A DNA stretch of 64,000 bases from Saccharothrix algeriensis (lineage in GTDB: Bacteria; Actinomycetota; Actinomycetes; Mycobacteriales; Pseudonocardiaceae), in NCBI RefSeq assembly GCF_016907655.1, contig NZ_JAFBCL010000001.1:6544001-6608000 (forward strand), in the 5' to 3' direction. The position numbers were made by a program, and so were the translations under genes. Within the stretch, counting starts at the first letter, position 1. Each line of letters opens with the position of its first letter. Shown here in pieces: positions 56,250 through 64,000 of this stretch. The notes beneath the pieces are model-generated. The model saw nothing but the letters and a program-made list of their open reading frames with translations, was not told the DNA's origin and did not search any database.

Positions 56250-57604
56250 CGGGGGGTCTCCGGGAGTTCGACGACGAACCGCGCGCCGCCGCCGGGCCGC
56301 TCCTGCACCCACACGGCCCCGCCGTGCCGCTGCACGTGCTGCGCGACCAGCGCCAGCCCCAGGCCGCTGCCGGTGTCCCCGCCCCGGCTGCCCGCCCGCG
56401 CGCCGCGGTGGAACCGGTCGAAGATCCGGTCCCGCAGCTCGGGGGGCACGCCCGGACCGGCGTCGTCCACCTCCAGCCGGACCACGTCGCCCACGGCGGT
56501 CACCGCGACCCGCACCGCGCCGCCGGCGTGGCGCTCGGCGTTGTCCAGCAGGTTGGCCACGACCCGGTCCAGCCGCCGCCGGTCGCCCAGCACGTGCGCG
56601 GCCGGGTCGGCCTCCACCGCGACGGGCCTGCCCGGCCGCGCGGCGACGACGTTGGCGACCAGCACGGACATGTCGATGGGCTCCAGCGTCGGGTCGTCCG
56701 CCTCCTGGTCGGTGCGGCTGATCTCCAGCAGGTCGACCACCATGCGGGCGAACCGGTCCACCTCGGAGGTCAGCAGCTCCAGCGCCTTGCCCGCCGTGCC
56801 CGGCACCTCGGCGCGCCGCCGGTGCAGCACCGCCGCGGCGTTGACCATGGTGGTCAGCGGCGAGCGCAGCTCGTGGCTGACGTCGCCGGCGAACCGCGCG
56901 TCCTTGACCACCCGCTGCTCCAGGGCGTCCGCGGTGGCGTTGAACGTCGTCGCCAGCGGGGTCAGGTCGGGGTCGGTCTGGGTGGGCAGCCGGGCGCGCA
57001 GGTCGCCGCCGGCGATCCGGGACGCGGCGCTGGTCAGCTCGGTCAGCGGGCGCAGCGCGCGCCGGCCCGCCCACGACCCCAGCGCCACGCCCAGCAGGCC
57101 GCTGACCACCGTGCCGGCCATCAGCACCCCGCTGAGGAACCGGAACGCGCGGTCGAGCTGCATCAGCGGCGCGAGTTCGACGTAGACGCCGTCGGCGGAG
57201 GTGATCGGCAGCGTCACCGCCAGCACCGGGATGCCGTCGACGATGATCCGCTGCGCCGCGGGCACGCCGTCGCGGCCCAGGTCCAGCAGCGGTCCGGGCA
57301 GCACGGCGGTGTCCACCTGCCGCCCGCTGGTGAGCACCTGGCCGGGCCGGAACAGCAGCACGGTCGTGTCCGGGCCGGTGGTCAGGCCGGTCAGCAGCTC
57401 GTTGAGCCCGTCCGAGCCGCTGCGCAGCGACTCGTCCACCAGCCGCGCGTTCACCTCGGCCTGGCGCACGCCGCTCTGCTCGCGCTGGCGCAGCATGTAG
57501 CCGGAGGTGAGGTTCCAGATCGTGATGGCCAGCGCGCTGGTGACCAGCAGCGACCCCAGCCCCAGGGTCAGCGCCACCCGCCAGCGCAGCGTCAGCCGCG
57601 GCAC
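56246..57604 (-). CDS. Two-component sensor histidine kinase (HAMP, HisKA, HATPase)
   Basis: 452 residues from GTG. First helix ALTLGLGSLLVTSALAITIW (about 11-30), an extracellular domain to about 145, a second helix near 150-175, HAMP (RRALRPLTELTSAASRIAGG), then HisKA with His244 in DVSHELRSPLTTMVNAAAVL. HATPase boxes: VVANLLDNAERHAGG (N), VDDAGPGVPPE (G1) and GSGLGLALVAQHV (G2). Resembles MtrB-type kinases in layout. It lies four bases after the OmpR-type regulator and overlaps the lipoprotein gene, forming a three-gene operon. Confidence 0.92.
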   Translation of the reverse strand: MPRLTLRWRVALTLGLGSLLVTSALAITIWNLTSGYMLRQREQSGVRQAEVNARLVDESLRSGSDGLNELLTGLTTGPDTTVLLFRPGQVLTSGRQVDTAVLPGPLLDLGRDGVPAAQRIIVDGIPVLAVTLPITSADGVYVELAPLMQLDRAFRFLSGVLMAGTVVSGLLGVALGSWAGRRALRPLTELTSAASRIAGGDLRARLPTQTDPDLTPLATTFNATADALEQRVVKDARFAGDVSHELRSPLTTMVNAAAVLHRRRAEVPGTAGKALELLTSEVDRFARMVVDLLEISRTDQEADDPTLEPIDMSVLVANVVAARPGRPVAVEADPAAHVLGDRRRLDRVVANLLDNAERHAGGAVRVAVTAVGDVVRLEVDDAGPGVPPELRDRIFDRFHRGARAGSRGGDTGSGLGLALVAQHVQRHGGAVWVQERPGGGARFVVELPETPR

Positions 57605-57608
57605 GGCG

Positions 57609-58292
57609 TCACCGGTCCGGGTCGATCCGGTAGCCCGCGCCCCGCACCGTCAGCACCAGCGTGGGGTCGTCCGGGTCCGGCTCGACCTTGCGCCGCAGCC
57701 GCCGGATGTGCACGTCGAGCAGCCGCGTGTCGCCGAAGTAGTCGTAGCCCCAGACCCGCTGCAGCAGCTGCTCGCGGGTGACGATCCGGCCGCCCGCGCC
57801 GGCCAGCTCGACCAGCAGCCGGAACTCGGTGCGGGTCAGGTGCACCTCGGCGCCGTCGCGGTGGACGGTGCCGGCGTCCGGGCGCACCTCCAGGCCGCCG
57901 AACCGCAGCACCTCGTCCTGGCGACCGCCGCCGCGCCGCCGCAGCAGGGCCCGGATGCGGGCCGCCAGCTCGCCGGCCACCAGCGGTTTGGTCACGTAGT
58001 CGTCGGCGCCGGCCTCCAGGCCCGCGATGACGTCGGCGGTGTCGGTGCGGGCGGTGACGATGATGATCGGCAGGTCGCCCCGGTCGCGCAGCGTGCGGCA
58101 GACCGCCAGCCCGTCGACGCCGGGGAGCATGAGGTCCAGCAGCACCACGTCGAAGGTCTCGTGGTCGAGCAGCCGCAGCGCCTCCTCGCCGGAGACGGCG
58201 TCGGACACGGCGAAACCCTCGTCGCCCAACGCCAGGCCGAGCGCCTGCCTGATGTGCGCGTCGTCCTCGACGAGCAGTACGGAGTAGTCCAT
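57609..58292 (-). CDS. OmpR/PhoB-family response regulator
   Basis: 227 residues from ATG. Receiver: VLLVEDDAHIRQALGLAL, phospho-acceptor in VVLLDLMLPGVDG (about Asp51), Thr in IIIVTARTDT, Lys in DDYVTKPLVAGEL. The winged helix ends with DVHIRRLRRKVEPDPDDPTL and VRGAGYRIDPD. First gene of a regulator-kinase-lipoprotein operon. Two direct repeats with an 11-base period lie about 60 bases upstream and are likely its own binding site. Confidence 0.93.
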   Translation of the reverse strand: MDYSVLLVEDDAHIRQALGLALGDEGFAVSDAVSGEEALRLLDHETFDVVLLDLMLPGVDGLAVCRTLRDRGDLPIIIVTARTDTADVIAGLEAGADDYVTKPLVAGELAARIRALLRRRGGGRQDEVLRFGGLEVRPDAGTVHRDGAEVHLTRTEFRLLVELAGAGGRIVTREQLLQRVWGYDYFGDTRLLDVHIRRLRRKVEPDPDDPTLVLTVRGAGYRIDPDR

Positions 58293-58353
58293 GTCCCGTC
58301 GATCCTCGCGTCCGGCCGGGGCGTTCCTCCACCACCCTGCCGGGTCGTGCGCC

Positions 58354-58373
58354 GATCGCAAGCTGATCGCAAG
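58354..58373. promoter_or_regulatory. Direct-repeat operator for the OmpR-type regulator
   Basis: GATCGCAAG occurs at 58354-58362 and 58365-58373, an 11-base period that puts both on one DNA face, as OmpR/PhoB dimers require. It lies 62 bases before the regulator start. Confidence 0.65.
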
Positions 58374-58510
58374 GTTCGCCGGCGCGGTTGCGGGCCAGGC
58401 TGGACGTCGAGCGCCACGAGGATTCCCGGGTGCAAGACCAGGCGTCGGCCGCAAGGGCGCGGCCGGCGCCTGCCCCACCCGCGCCCGTCGAGAAAGCCGA
58501 TGCACCCGCC

Positions 58511-58699
58511 GTGACCGCGATTCCCGGGCACCCGGACCCGACGACCCTGCTCCTGATCTGCGACGGCTGCGGCCGGGCCTTCGACTGCGCCGACCCGCCG
58601 CGGCGGTGGCGCGCGCTGTGGGAGCGGGCGTCCGCCTCGGGCTGGCGCGGCCTGGACCGCCAGGTGGGGCCGCACAGCTGCGCGCGCTGCGGCGACTGA
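58511..58699 (+). CDS. Small four-cysteine zinc-binding protein
   Basis: 62 residues from GTG; the open frame extends to 58388, so a longer N-terminus is possible. LLLICDGCGRAFDCADP and VGPHSCARCGD give CxxC ... CxxC pairs that would bind one zinc. A Trp-rich middle (RRWRALWERASASGWRGLD) separates them. Divergent from the OmpR operon. Function unknown; may be regulatory. Confidence 0.5.
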   Translation: MTAIPGHPDPTTLLLICDGCGRAFDCADPPRRWRALWERASASGWRGLDRQVGPHSCARCGD

Positions 58700-58995
58700 G
58701 GCCGACCGGTGCGGATCGGGGCCGACCGGGATCACCGGCGGGCCGGCCGCGCTGTTCCGAACAGGTGAGGGCAATACCGGATCGCGTTCGCTGACCGGGT
58801 TCACGTGATCGGTGTCCGGTGGGCGAAGACGGAAATAGGCCGTCGTGTGCCACGAAAGAATGAATGGTTATACCGAGAGCACGTCCACGGGGTTCGCCGG
58901 GTTTTCCATTCGACCTCGCCTAAAGCCCTGAGCTGCGATTTCTTCGGAGTGCTGCGCTGTTCGGTGTACGCACGGGTGAACGTTCCCGACGAGTC
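58700..58995. other. Intergenic region upstream of the conservon
   Basis: About 300 bases, with a locally AT-rich part at 58800-58930. A 64-codon open frame at 58805-58999 crosses it but has no ribosome-binding site or family resemblance. Most likely regulatory DNA for the conservon. Confidence 0.5.
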
Positions 58996-59024
58996 TTGAC
59001 AGCCCGAACGGTGGTCGGCAGGCT
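58996..59024 (+). promoter_or_regulatory. Promoter of the conservon
   Basis: Perfect -35 TTGACA (58996-59001), 17-base spacer, CAGGCT (59019-59024). It implies a leader of about 160 bases before the CvnA ATG. Confidence 0.6.
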
Positions 59025-59190
59025 AATCCCGCCGTGCGGCCACCGGAGCGGATGTCCCGCCGACCAGCGTCCGGTCAGGCCCCCGGACGGCCGGCAGCAC
59101 GGGCTTGTTCCCCGTCATCGGGAATGGTGCGCAACACCGGCCGGGAAAGCGCGCACGCACGTTCCCCGATCGCCCGCGAGGACCTGATTG

Positions 59191-60921
59191 ATGTCAGCAC
59201 AGACCCCGTCCAGTGTTCCGGCGGCGGGCCCCTCGGCGTGGCCCGCCGCGGTCGCCGCGGTGAGCGCGCTGGTCGTCGTGGGCGGCCCGGCCGCCTGGGC
59301 GGTGCGCTCCGCGCCGCCGGGCGCGCCGACCGCCGTCGCCTGGTGGGCCGCGGCCGTCGCGGTCGCGCTGGTGGCCGCCGCGACCGCCGCCGCGTGGCAG
59401 CGCGACGCCGCCCGGCGCTGCCGGGAGCGGGCCGACGCGCTGGCCGGCGAGTCCGCCGACCTGGCCCACCGCCTCGTGCCCGCCCTCGTGGAGCGGCTGC
59501 GCGCGGGCTCGTCGTCGGAGACGGCGCTCGCCGAGGTCGACCGGCCCGCCAACCCCGACCACGACCACGTCCTGCGCACCCTCGCCGAGGAGGTCGGCCG
59601 CGGCGAGCGCGCCCGGGCCGCCGCGATGGCCGCCTGCGGCAACGCCGCGGGCCGGATGCAGGCGCTGGCCACCACCATGCTGGCCGACCTGCGCGAGATG
59701 GAGGAGCGGCACGGCGAGGAGGTGCTCGGCGACCTGCTCGAACTCGACCACAGCACCGCGCAGGCCGGCCGGCTGGCCGACAGCATCGCCGTGCTCACCG
59801 GCTCGCGCTCGGGCCGCCGCTGGACCAAGCCGATCGTCATGGAGTCGATCCTGCGGGGCGCGGTCGGCCGGGTCAGCGCCTACCAGCGGGTGCGCACGCA
59901 CTCCGCCAGCTCCGCCGCGATCGTCGGCTACGCGGCGGAGGGCGTGATGCACGCCCTCGCCGAGCTGATCGACAACGCGTGCGGCTTCTCCCCGCCCTCC
60001 GAGCAGGTGCACGTCTACGTGGAGGAGGTGCAGGCGGGCGTCGTCGTCACGATCGAGGACGGCGGCCTGGTCATGGGCGACCTGGCGCTGCGCCGCGCCG
60101 AGCGGACCGTCGCCGGCGGCGCGCTGGACCTCACCGAGCTGTCGGGCACCCGGCTGGGGCTGGCGGTCGTCGGCAGGCTGGCGCGCAAGCACGGGCTGAC
60201 CGTGTCGTTCCGCCCGTCGTCGCGGGGCGGCACGGGCGTGGTGGTGATGATCCCGCGCGCGCTGGTCACCGAACCCCGGCCCAGCGGCGGGCGGCGGCGC
60301 TCGGCGGACCCGTCCGGCACGCCGACCGCCCTCCCGGTGGTCGGGGCGCCGGAGGCGCCCGCGCCCGCCGTCCCCGAGCAGGGGGTGCCCGCCGCCCGGC
60401 AGCCCGCCGAACCGACCACGTGGCACGTCGCCGAGCCCCCCGCGGAGCAGGGCGCCGAGCCGGCCGCGTGGCAGCCCGCGGAGCCCGCCACGTGGCAGGT
60501 CGAGCCGTGGCAGGTGGAACCGGGGCAGGTCGAACCGGCCGCGGACACCGGCACGTGGCGGCCCGCCGAACCCGGCGCGCGGCAGGCCGCCGACGCCGCC
60601 GGGCAGGCCGCGTGGCAGCCCGCCGACCAGCCGGACGAGGTCGTCCTGCCGCGCCGCCGGCGGGGCAGCACGCTGGGCTCCGCGTCCTCGCCCGCGCCGC
60701 GCCGCCCGGCCGAGGGCGCCGGGCCGCACCCGGACGCGGCCGTCCGGTTCAGCGCGTTCCGCAACGCCGGCCGCCCCCACCGCGACGCCCGCCCCGAGGG
60801 CCACCCGCCGGAGAACCACGGCCCGCCCGACCACGGCGACGCGACCCGCGACGAGCGGTCGGCGGGGGAGCGGTCCGAGGCCGGGCCCGAACCCGACGAG
60901 GCCCCCCGCTGGCCGTCCTGA
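59191..60921 (+). CDS. cvnA: Conservon sensor kinase-like ATPase (CvnA)
   Basis: 576 residues from ATG. Two N-terminal helices (AAVAAVSALVVVGGPAAWAV; VAWWAAAVAVALVAAATAAA) and a helical region to about 215 precede a HATPase domain: HALAELIDNACGFSPPSEQV (N-box), TIEDGGLVMGD (G1) and GTRLGLAVVGRLARKHG. The C-terminal 190 residues are disordered, with Trp-containing repeats (WQPAEPATWQVEP) that recall the SARP linker. Conservons (A-B-C-D) couple a membrane histidine-kinase-like ATPase to a small GTPase and tune development and antibiotic production in streptomycetes. First gene of a five-gene operon. Confidence 0.92.
   Translation: MSAQTPSSVPAAGPSAWPAAVAAVSALVVVGGPAAWAVRSAPPGAPTAVAWWAAAVAVALVAAATAAAWQRDAARRCRERADALAGESADLAHRLVPALVERLRAGSSSETALAEVDRPANPDHDHVLRTLAEEVGRGERARAAAMAACGNAAGRMQALATTMLADLREMEERHGEEVLGDLLELDHSTAQAGRLADSIAVLTGSRSGRRWTKPIVMESILRGAVGRVSAYQRVRTHSASSAAIVGYAAEGVMHALAELIDNACGFSPPSEQVHVYVEEVQAGVVVTIEDGGLVMGDLALRRAERTVAGGALDLTELSGTRLGLAVVGRLARKHGLTVSFRPSSRGGTGVVVMIPRALVTEPRPSGGRRRSADPSGTPTALPVVGAPEAPAPAVPEQGVPAARQPAEPTTWHVAEPPAEQGAEPAAWQPAEPATWQVEPWQVEPGQVEPAADTGTWRPAEPGARQAADAAGQAAWQPADQPDEVVLPRRRRGSTLGSASSPAPRRPAEGAGPHPDAAVRFSAFRNAGRPHRDARPEGHPPENHGPPDHGDATRDERSAGERSEAGPEPDEAPRWPS
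60400..60640 (+). repeat. Degenerate Trp-containing repeats in the CvnA tail
   Basis: Imperfect units of about 8-14 residues around WQPAEP, WQVEP and WRPAEP repeat seven or more times in the disordered C-terminus. At DNA level the shared core is TGGCAG with flanking CCCGCGGAGCC-like text. Confidence 0.7.
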
Positions 60922-60999
60922 GGTGTCCCACCAGGCCCGCCGAACACCCGAGAAGATTGGAGGCAGGGGCACGGCGCTACCGCGGCCCCGAACGCCCGG

Positions 61000-61419
61000 A
61001 TGAACACCACCGACCGCGACCTCGACTGGTTGCTGGAGAACCTCCTCGACCGGACGCCCGGCTCCCGGCACGCCCTGGTGCTGTCCAAGGACGGGCTCAA
61101 GCTCTGCCGCACCGGCGGCCTCTCGGTGGACCAAGCCGACCAGCTCGCCGCCATCGCGTGCGGGATGCAGAGCCTCGCCTACGGCGCGTCGGTCGAGTTC
61201 GGCGACGGCACCGGCGGCGTGCGCCAGTCGATGACCGAGTTCCACGGCGGCCTGCTGTTCATCGTCGAGGCGGGCCAGGGCGCGCACCTGGCCGTGGTCG
61301 CGGCGGACGACGCCGACGCCGGCATCATCGGCCACAACATGGTCGAGCTGGTGGAGCAGCTCGGCGACTACCTCTCGGCGCCGCCGCGCCGCCACCCGCA
61401 CGGCCGGCTGCCGGCATGA
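61000..61419 (+). CDS. cvnB: Roadblock/LC7 domain protein (CvnB)
   Basis: 139 residues from ATG. It opens DLDWLLENLLDRTPGSRHAL, typical of the roadblock/LC7 fold, with VLSKDGLKLCRTGGLSVDQA and QLAAIACGMQSLAYGAS following. These proteins dimerise and regulate Ras/Ara-like GTPases; here the partner is CvnD. The ATG of cvnC lies inside its end. Confidence 0.95.
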   Translation: MNTTDRDLDWLLENLLDRTPGSRHALVLSKDGLKLCRTGGLSVDQADQLAAIACGMQSLAYGASVEFGDGTGGVRQSMTEFHGGLLFIVEAGQGAHLAVVAADDADAGIIGHNMVELVEQLGDYLSAPPRRHPHGRLPA

Positions 61420-61772
61420 GCCCGCGGCTGCACGACGAGGACCCGGACCGCCTCTACACCATCACCGGCGGGCGCAGCCGGGTCCACGGCCCCTCGATCG
61501 ACCTGGTGACGCTGATCGTCAGCGAGAGCGAGCCGTCGCCGGGGATGCAGTCCGAGCACGTCCGCATCCTGCGGACCTGCCGCCGCCCCACCGCCGTGGT
61601 GGAGCTGTCGGCCGAGCTGGGGCTCCCGGTCGGCGTCGTGCGCATCCTGCTGTGCGACCTGCTCGACGCCGGCGTGGTCACCGCGCGCCACCCCCGCCCC
61701 CGTCCCGCACCGGACGCGCTGCCGTCCCCGGACCTGCTGAAGCGGATTCTCCTTGGACTCCAGAAGCTCTGA
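61416..61772 (+). CDS. cvnC: DUF742 protein (CvnC)
   Basis: 118 residues from an ATG overlapping cvnB by four bases. PDRLYTITGGRSR is the DUF742 N-terminal signature (usually RPYxxTxGRT), and the C-terminus shows the winged-helix-like CRRPTAVVELSAELGLPVGV then LLCDLLDAGVVTARHP. Predicted to bind the CvnA/B/D complex. The start of cvnD lies 20 bases inside its end. Confidence 0.95.
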   Translation: MSPRLHDEDPDRLYTITGGRSRVHGPSIDLVTLIVSESEPSPGMQSEHVRILRTCRRPTAVVELSAELGLPVGVVRILLCDLLDAGVVTARHPRPRPAPDALPSPDLLKRILLGLQKL

Positions 61773-62352
61773 CCCCGCTCCGCTGCGCGCGACCGCCCGC
61801 CACGGCCTGAAGGTGGTCGTGGTCGGCGGCTTCGGCGTGGGCAAGACGACGATGGTGCGCTCGGTCAGCGAGATCAGGCCGCTGTCCACCGAGGAGACCA
61901 TGACCGGGGCCGGCGCCGGCGTGGACGACACCAGCGCCGTGCGGGCCAAGACCACCACGACCGTCGCGTTCGACTTCGGCCGGATCACGCTGGACGACGA
62001 GCTGGTCCTCTACCTGTTCGGCGCGCCCGGCCAGGAGCGGTTCTGGTTCCTGTGGGACCGGCTGTTCAGCGGCACGCTGGGCGCGGTGGTCCTGGTCGAC
62101 ACCCGGCGCGTGCGCGACTCGTGGTACGCCATCGACCGCCTGGAGCACCACGGCACGCCGTTCATCGTGGCGCGCAACAACTTCGGCCACCCACGACACT
62201 CGCTCGACCAGCTCCGCGACGCGCTGGACCTGCCGCACCACGTGCCGCTGGTCGACTGCGACGCGCGCCGGCGCGACTCCGGCAAGGCGGTGCTGGTCGC
62301 GCTGGTCAACCACCTCTTCGCCTTGTCCTCCGCCAGGGAGCCCACGCCGTGA
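61753..62352 (+). CDS. cvnD: Conservon small GTPase-like protein (CvnD)
   Basis: 199 residues from TTG. P-loop VVVVGGFGVGKTTMVRSVSE, switch I region ETMTGAGAGVDDTS, switch II YLFGAPGQERFWFLWD. The usual NKxD base-specificity motif is replaced by VARNNFG, as is common in this family (ATP/GTP-binding protein of the MglA/Arf-like type). It probably cycles under control of CvnB. Overlaps both neighbours. Confidence 0.94.
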   Translation: MDSRSSDPAPLRATARHGLKVVVVGGFGVGKTTMVRSVSEIRPLSTEETMTGAGAGVDDTSAVRAKTTTTVAFDFGRITLDDELVLYLFGAPGQERFWFLWDRLFSGTLGAVVLVDTRRVRDSWYAIDRLEHHGTPFIVARNNFGHPRHSLDQLRDALDLPHHVPLVDCDARRRDSGKAVLVALVNHLFALSSAREPTP

Positions 62353-63629
62353 ACCAGCAGACCGACCGCACCGCGCCGACCACGCCCCACGGCACGCCCG
62401 CGCCGCCGGGGTGCCCGGCCCACGCCAAGCCCGTGGTGGCGCTGCACGGGCCGCTGTTCCGGCAGCGGCCCGCCGAGCTGTACCGGCGGCTGCGCGGCGA
62501 GCACGGCCCGGTCGCGCCGGTGGAGCTGGAGGGCGGCATCCCCGCCTGGTACGTCATCGGCTACCGGGAGGTGCACCACGTCCTGACCAACGACCAGGTG
62601 TTCGCGCGGGACTCGCGCCGCTGGAACCAGTGGGACCGGATCCCGCCGGACTGGCCGCTCATGCCCTACGTGGGCTACCAGCCGTCGGTGATGTTCGCCG
62701 AGGGCGACGAGCACCGCCGCCGCTCGGGCGCGATCAGCGACGCGCTGGGCGCGGTCGACCAGTTCGAGCTGCGGCAGCGCTGCGAGGCGGTCGCGGACTC
62801 CCTGGTCGACGCGTTCGTGGTCACCGGCCAGGCCGACCTGATGAGGCAGTTCGCGCACCCGATGCCGTCGCTGGTGGCGGCGAAGCTGTTCGGCCTGCCC
62901 GACCGGGAGGCGCCCGCGCTGGCGCGCGACCTGTCGCTGTCCCTGGACGGCGGCGACGAGGCCATCCCCGCGTTCGGCCGGGTCTCGGTGGCGATGCGGC
63001 GGCTGGTGCACCGCAAGTCCTCCGCGCCGGGCCCGGACGTGCCGTCGCGGATGCTGGCGCACCCGGCGGGCCTGACCGAGGAGGAGCTGACGCGCGACCT
63101 GCTGGTGGTGCTGGCCGCCGCGCAGCAGCCGACCGCGAACTGGATCGGCAACACGCTGCGGCTGATGCTGACCGACGACCGGTTCGCCGTCACGCTGTCC
63201 GGCGGGCGGCGCAGCGCCGGCCAGGCGCTCAACGAGGTGCTGTGGGAGGACACGCCGACGCAGAACTTCGTCGGCCGGTGGGCCACCCAGGCGACGCAGC
63301 TGGGCGGCCACCGGATCATGCCGGGCGACCTGGTGATCATGGGGCTCGCCGCGGCCAACACCGACCCGCAGGTGCGGCCGGACCCGGTCTCGGGCGCGGT
63401 CGGCAACCACGCGCAGATGTCGTTCAGCCACGGCGAGCACCGCTGCCCGTTCCCCGCGCCCGAGATCGCCGAGGTGATCGCGAAGGCGGCGGTGGAGGTG
63501 CTGCTGGACCGGCTGCCCGACGTGGTGCTGGCGGTCGGCCCGGACGAGCTGGTGTGGCGGGAGTCGGTGTGGATGCGCGGCCTGGAGGCGCTGCCGGTGG
63601 AGTTCACCCCGGCCTGCGTCAACCGCTGA
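62349..63629 (+). CDS. Conservon cytochrome P450 (CYP157-like) lacking EXXR
   Basis: 426 residues from GTG overlapping cvnD by four bases. Haem-binding loop SFSHGEHRCPFPAPEIAEVI with the axial Cys366. The normally invariant EXXR is EVLW (Glu296-Trp299), and the I-helix oxygen-binding motif reads AAAQQPTANWI without the acid-Thr pair. I recall that the conservon P450 family CYP157 naturally lacks EXXR, so this is a family trait rather than a broken gene. Substrate unknown. A second P450 ends on the opposite strand 74 bases further on, echoing CYP157-CYP154 neighbours in streptomycetes. Confidence 0.92.
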   Translation: MNQQTDRTAPTTPHGTPAPPGCPAHAKPVVALHGPLFRQRPAELYRRLRGEHGPVAPVELEGGIPAWYVIGYREVHHVLTNDQVFARDSRRWNQWDRIPPDWPLMPYVGYQPSVMFAEGDEHRRRSGAISDALGAVDQFELRQRCEAVADSLVDAFVVTGQADLMRQFAHPMPSLVAAKLFGLPDREAPALARDLSLSLDGGDEAIPAFGRVSVAMRRLVHRKSSAPGPDVPSRMLAHPAGLTEEELTRDLLVVLAAAQQPTANWIGNTLRLMLTDDRFAVTLSGGRRSAGQALNEVLWEDTPTQNFVGRWATQATQLGGHRIMPGDLVIMGLAAANTDPQVRPDPVSGAVGNHAQMSFSHGEHRCPFPAPEIAEVIAKAAVEVLLDRLPDVVLAVGPDELVWRESVWMRGLEALPVEFTPACVNR

Positions 63630-63702
63630 GCCGCGCCCGGTCCGCCGGGCCGCACCGCGCCGCGTCCGATTCGCAGGGCCGCACCACGCTGCGTTCGCCG
63701 GG

Positions 63703-64000
63703 CTACGCCGCGCCGGGCGGCACCGGGGTGAACTCGACCGGCAGCTCCGCCGGGCCGCGGGTGAACACGCCGCGCTCGCCCGCCCGGTAGCCGGCGGGCA
63801 GGCGCACGTCGGGCATCGCGTCCAGGAGCAGGTTGACGCCGACCTCCACCTCCGCCTTGGCCAGCAGGGCGCCGACGCAGAAGTGCCGCCCCAGCGCGAA
63901 GGCCAGGTGGTCGGCCGCCGCGGTGAACGCGGTCGCGGCGTCCAGGTCGGTGCGGTGCAGGTCGAACTCGTCGGGGCGGTCGTAGCGCGCGCCGTCCCGG
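63703..64000 (-). CDS. Cytochrome P450, C-terminal end (partial)
   Basis: About 98 codons at the window edge, stop TAG at 63703-63705. The minus-strand text includes RYDRPDEFDLHRTD, the haem loop HLAFALGRHFCVGALLAKAE with its Cys, and the C-terminal GVFTRGPAELPVEFTP. This is a standard bacterial P450 with an intact haem motif, unlike its CYP157-like neighbour. Convergent with it. The N-terminal three-quarters lie outside the window. Confidence 0.9.
   Translation of the reverse strand, partial: RDGARYDRPDEFDLHRTDLDAATAFTAAADHLAFALGRHFCVGALLAKAEVEVGVNLLLDAMPDVRLPAGYRAGERGVFTRGPAELPVEFTPVPPGAA

Noticed and set aside
58805..58999. 64-codon open frame in the conservon upstream region
   Set aside because: No ribosome-binding site, atypical codon use, no resemblance to any protein, and it overlaps the conservon -35 element.
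62349..63629. P450 as a pseudogene because EXXR is missing
   Set aside because: The frame is full length, the haem Cys motif is intact, and conservon CYP157 proteins are known to lack EXXR.

Overview
The window looks like chromosomal DNA of a very GC-rich filamentous actinomycete. Gene style (GTG/TTG starts, 4-base start/stop overlaps, leaderless promoters), a conservon, a contractile-injection-system locus and SARP regulators suggest a Pseudonocardiales member (Saccharothrix, Actinosynnema or Lentzea type). That placement is inference, not a database result. No rRNA, tRNA, CRISPR array or intact insertion sequence was seen.

Layout. 1-3.1 kb: the right-hand end of a phage-tail-like contractile injection system locus (baseplate protein, tail protein, zinc-ribbon membrane protein, LuxR-type regulator). 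3.4-10.9 kb: two large tandem SARP/ATPase/TPR regulators on the minus strand. 11.8-13.9 kb: a NarL-type two-component pair and a small membrane protein. 14.1-21.6 kb: one large single-module polyketide synthase, KS-AT-DH-MT-ER-KR-ACP, the order of fungal highly reducing synthases, followed by the relic of a short-chain dehydrogenase. 22-27 kb: an HTH regulator, a secreted papain-like protease with a membrane-anchored partner, a secreted beta-propeller and an unknown 157-residue protein. 27-40.3 kb: cobalamin genes (cobF; then cobQ, a cysG/cobA-type fusion and cobB). They are interrupted by a two-gene operon of an NLR-like ATPase/TPR protein fused to an IS256-type transposase domain plus a fused double ABC exporter, and by an LLM flavin oxidoreductase. 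40.3-45.7 kb: a methyltransferase, a TetR/MMPL efflux pair with a clear palindromic operator, and an MHS-type MFS transporter. 45.8-48.5 kb: a single-span membrane protein, flavohaemoglobin and a LexA-type repressor. 48.6-52.4 kb: a second NLR-like protein (DUF4062-like, NB-ARC, TPR) translationally coupled to an Orc1/Cdc6-like AAA ATPase. 52.8-58.7 kb: TerC, a YqjG-type thiol transferase, an SRPBCC protein, a small helical protein, a lipoprotein/kinase/OmpR-regulator operon and a small zinc-binding protein. 59.2-63.6 kb: a complete conservon (CvnA-B-C-D plus a CYP157-like P450), then the end of a second P450 on the opposite strand.

The two most unusual things are the domesticated transposase fused to an NB-ARC/TPR protein (31512-34301), in which the third catalytic acidic residue is a glycine, and a recurring pattern of short in-frame tandem repeats in the linkers of at least seven unrelated proteins and in two intergenic gaps. 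Both come directly from reading the sequence; their functions are inference.
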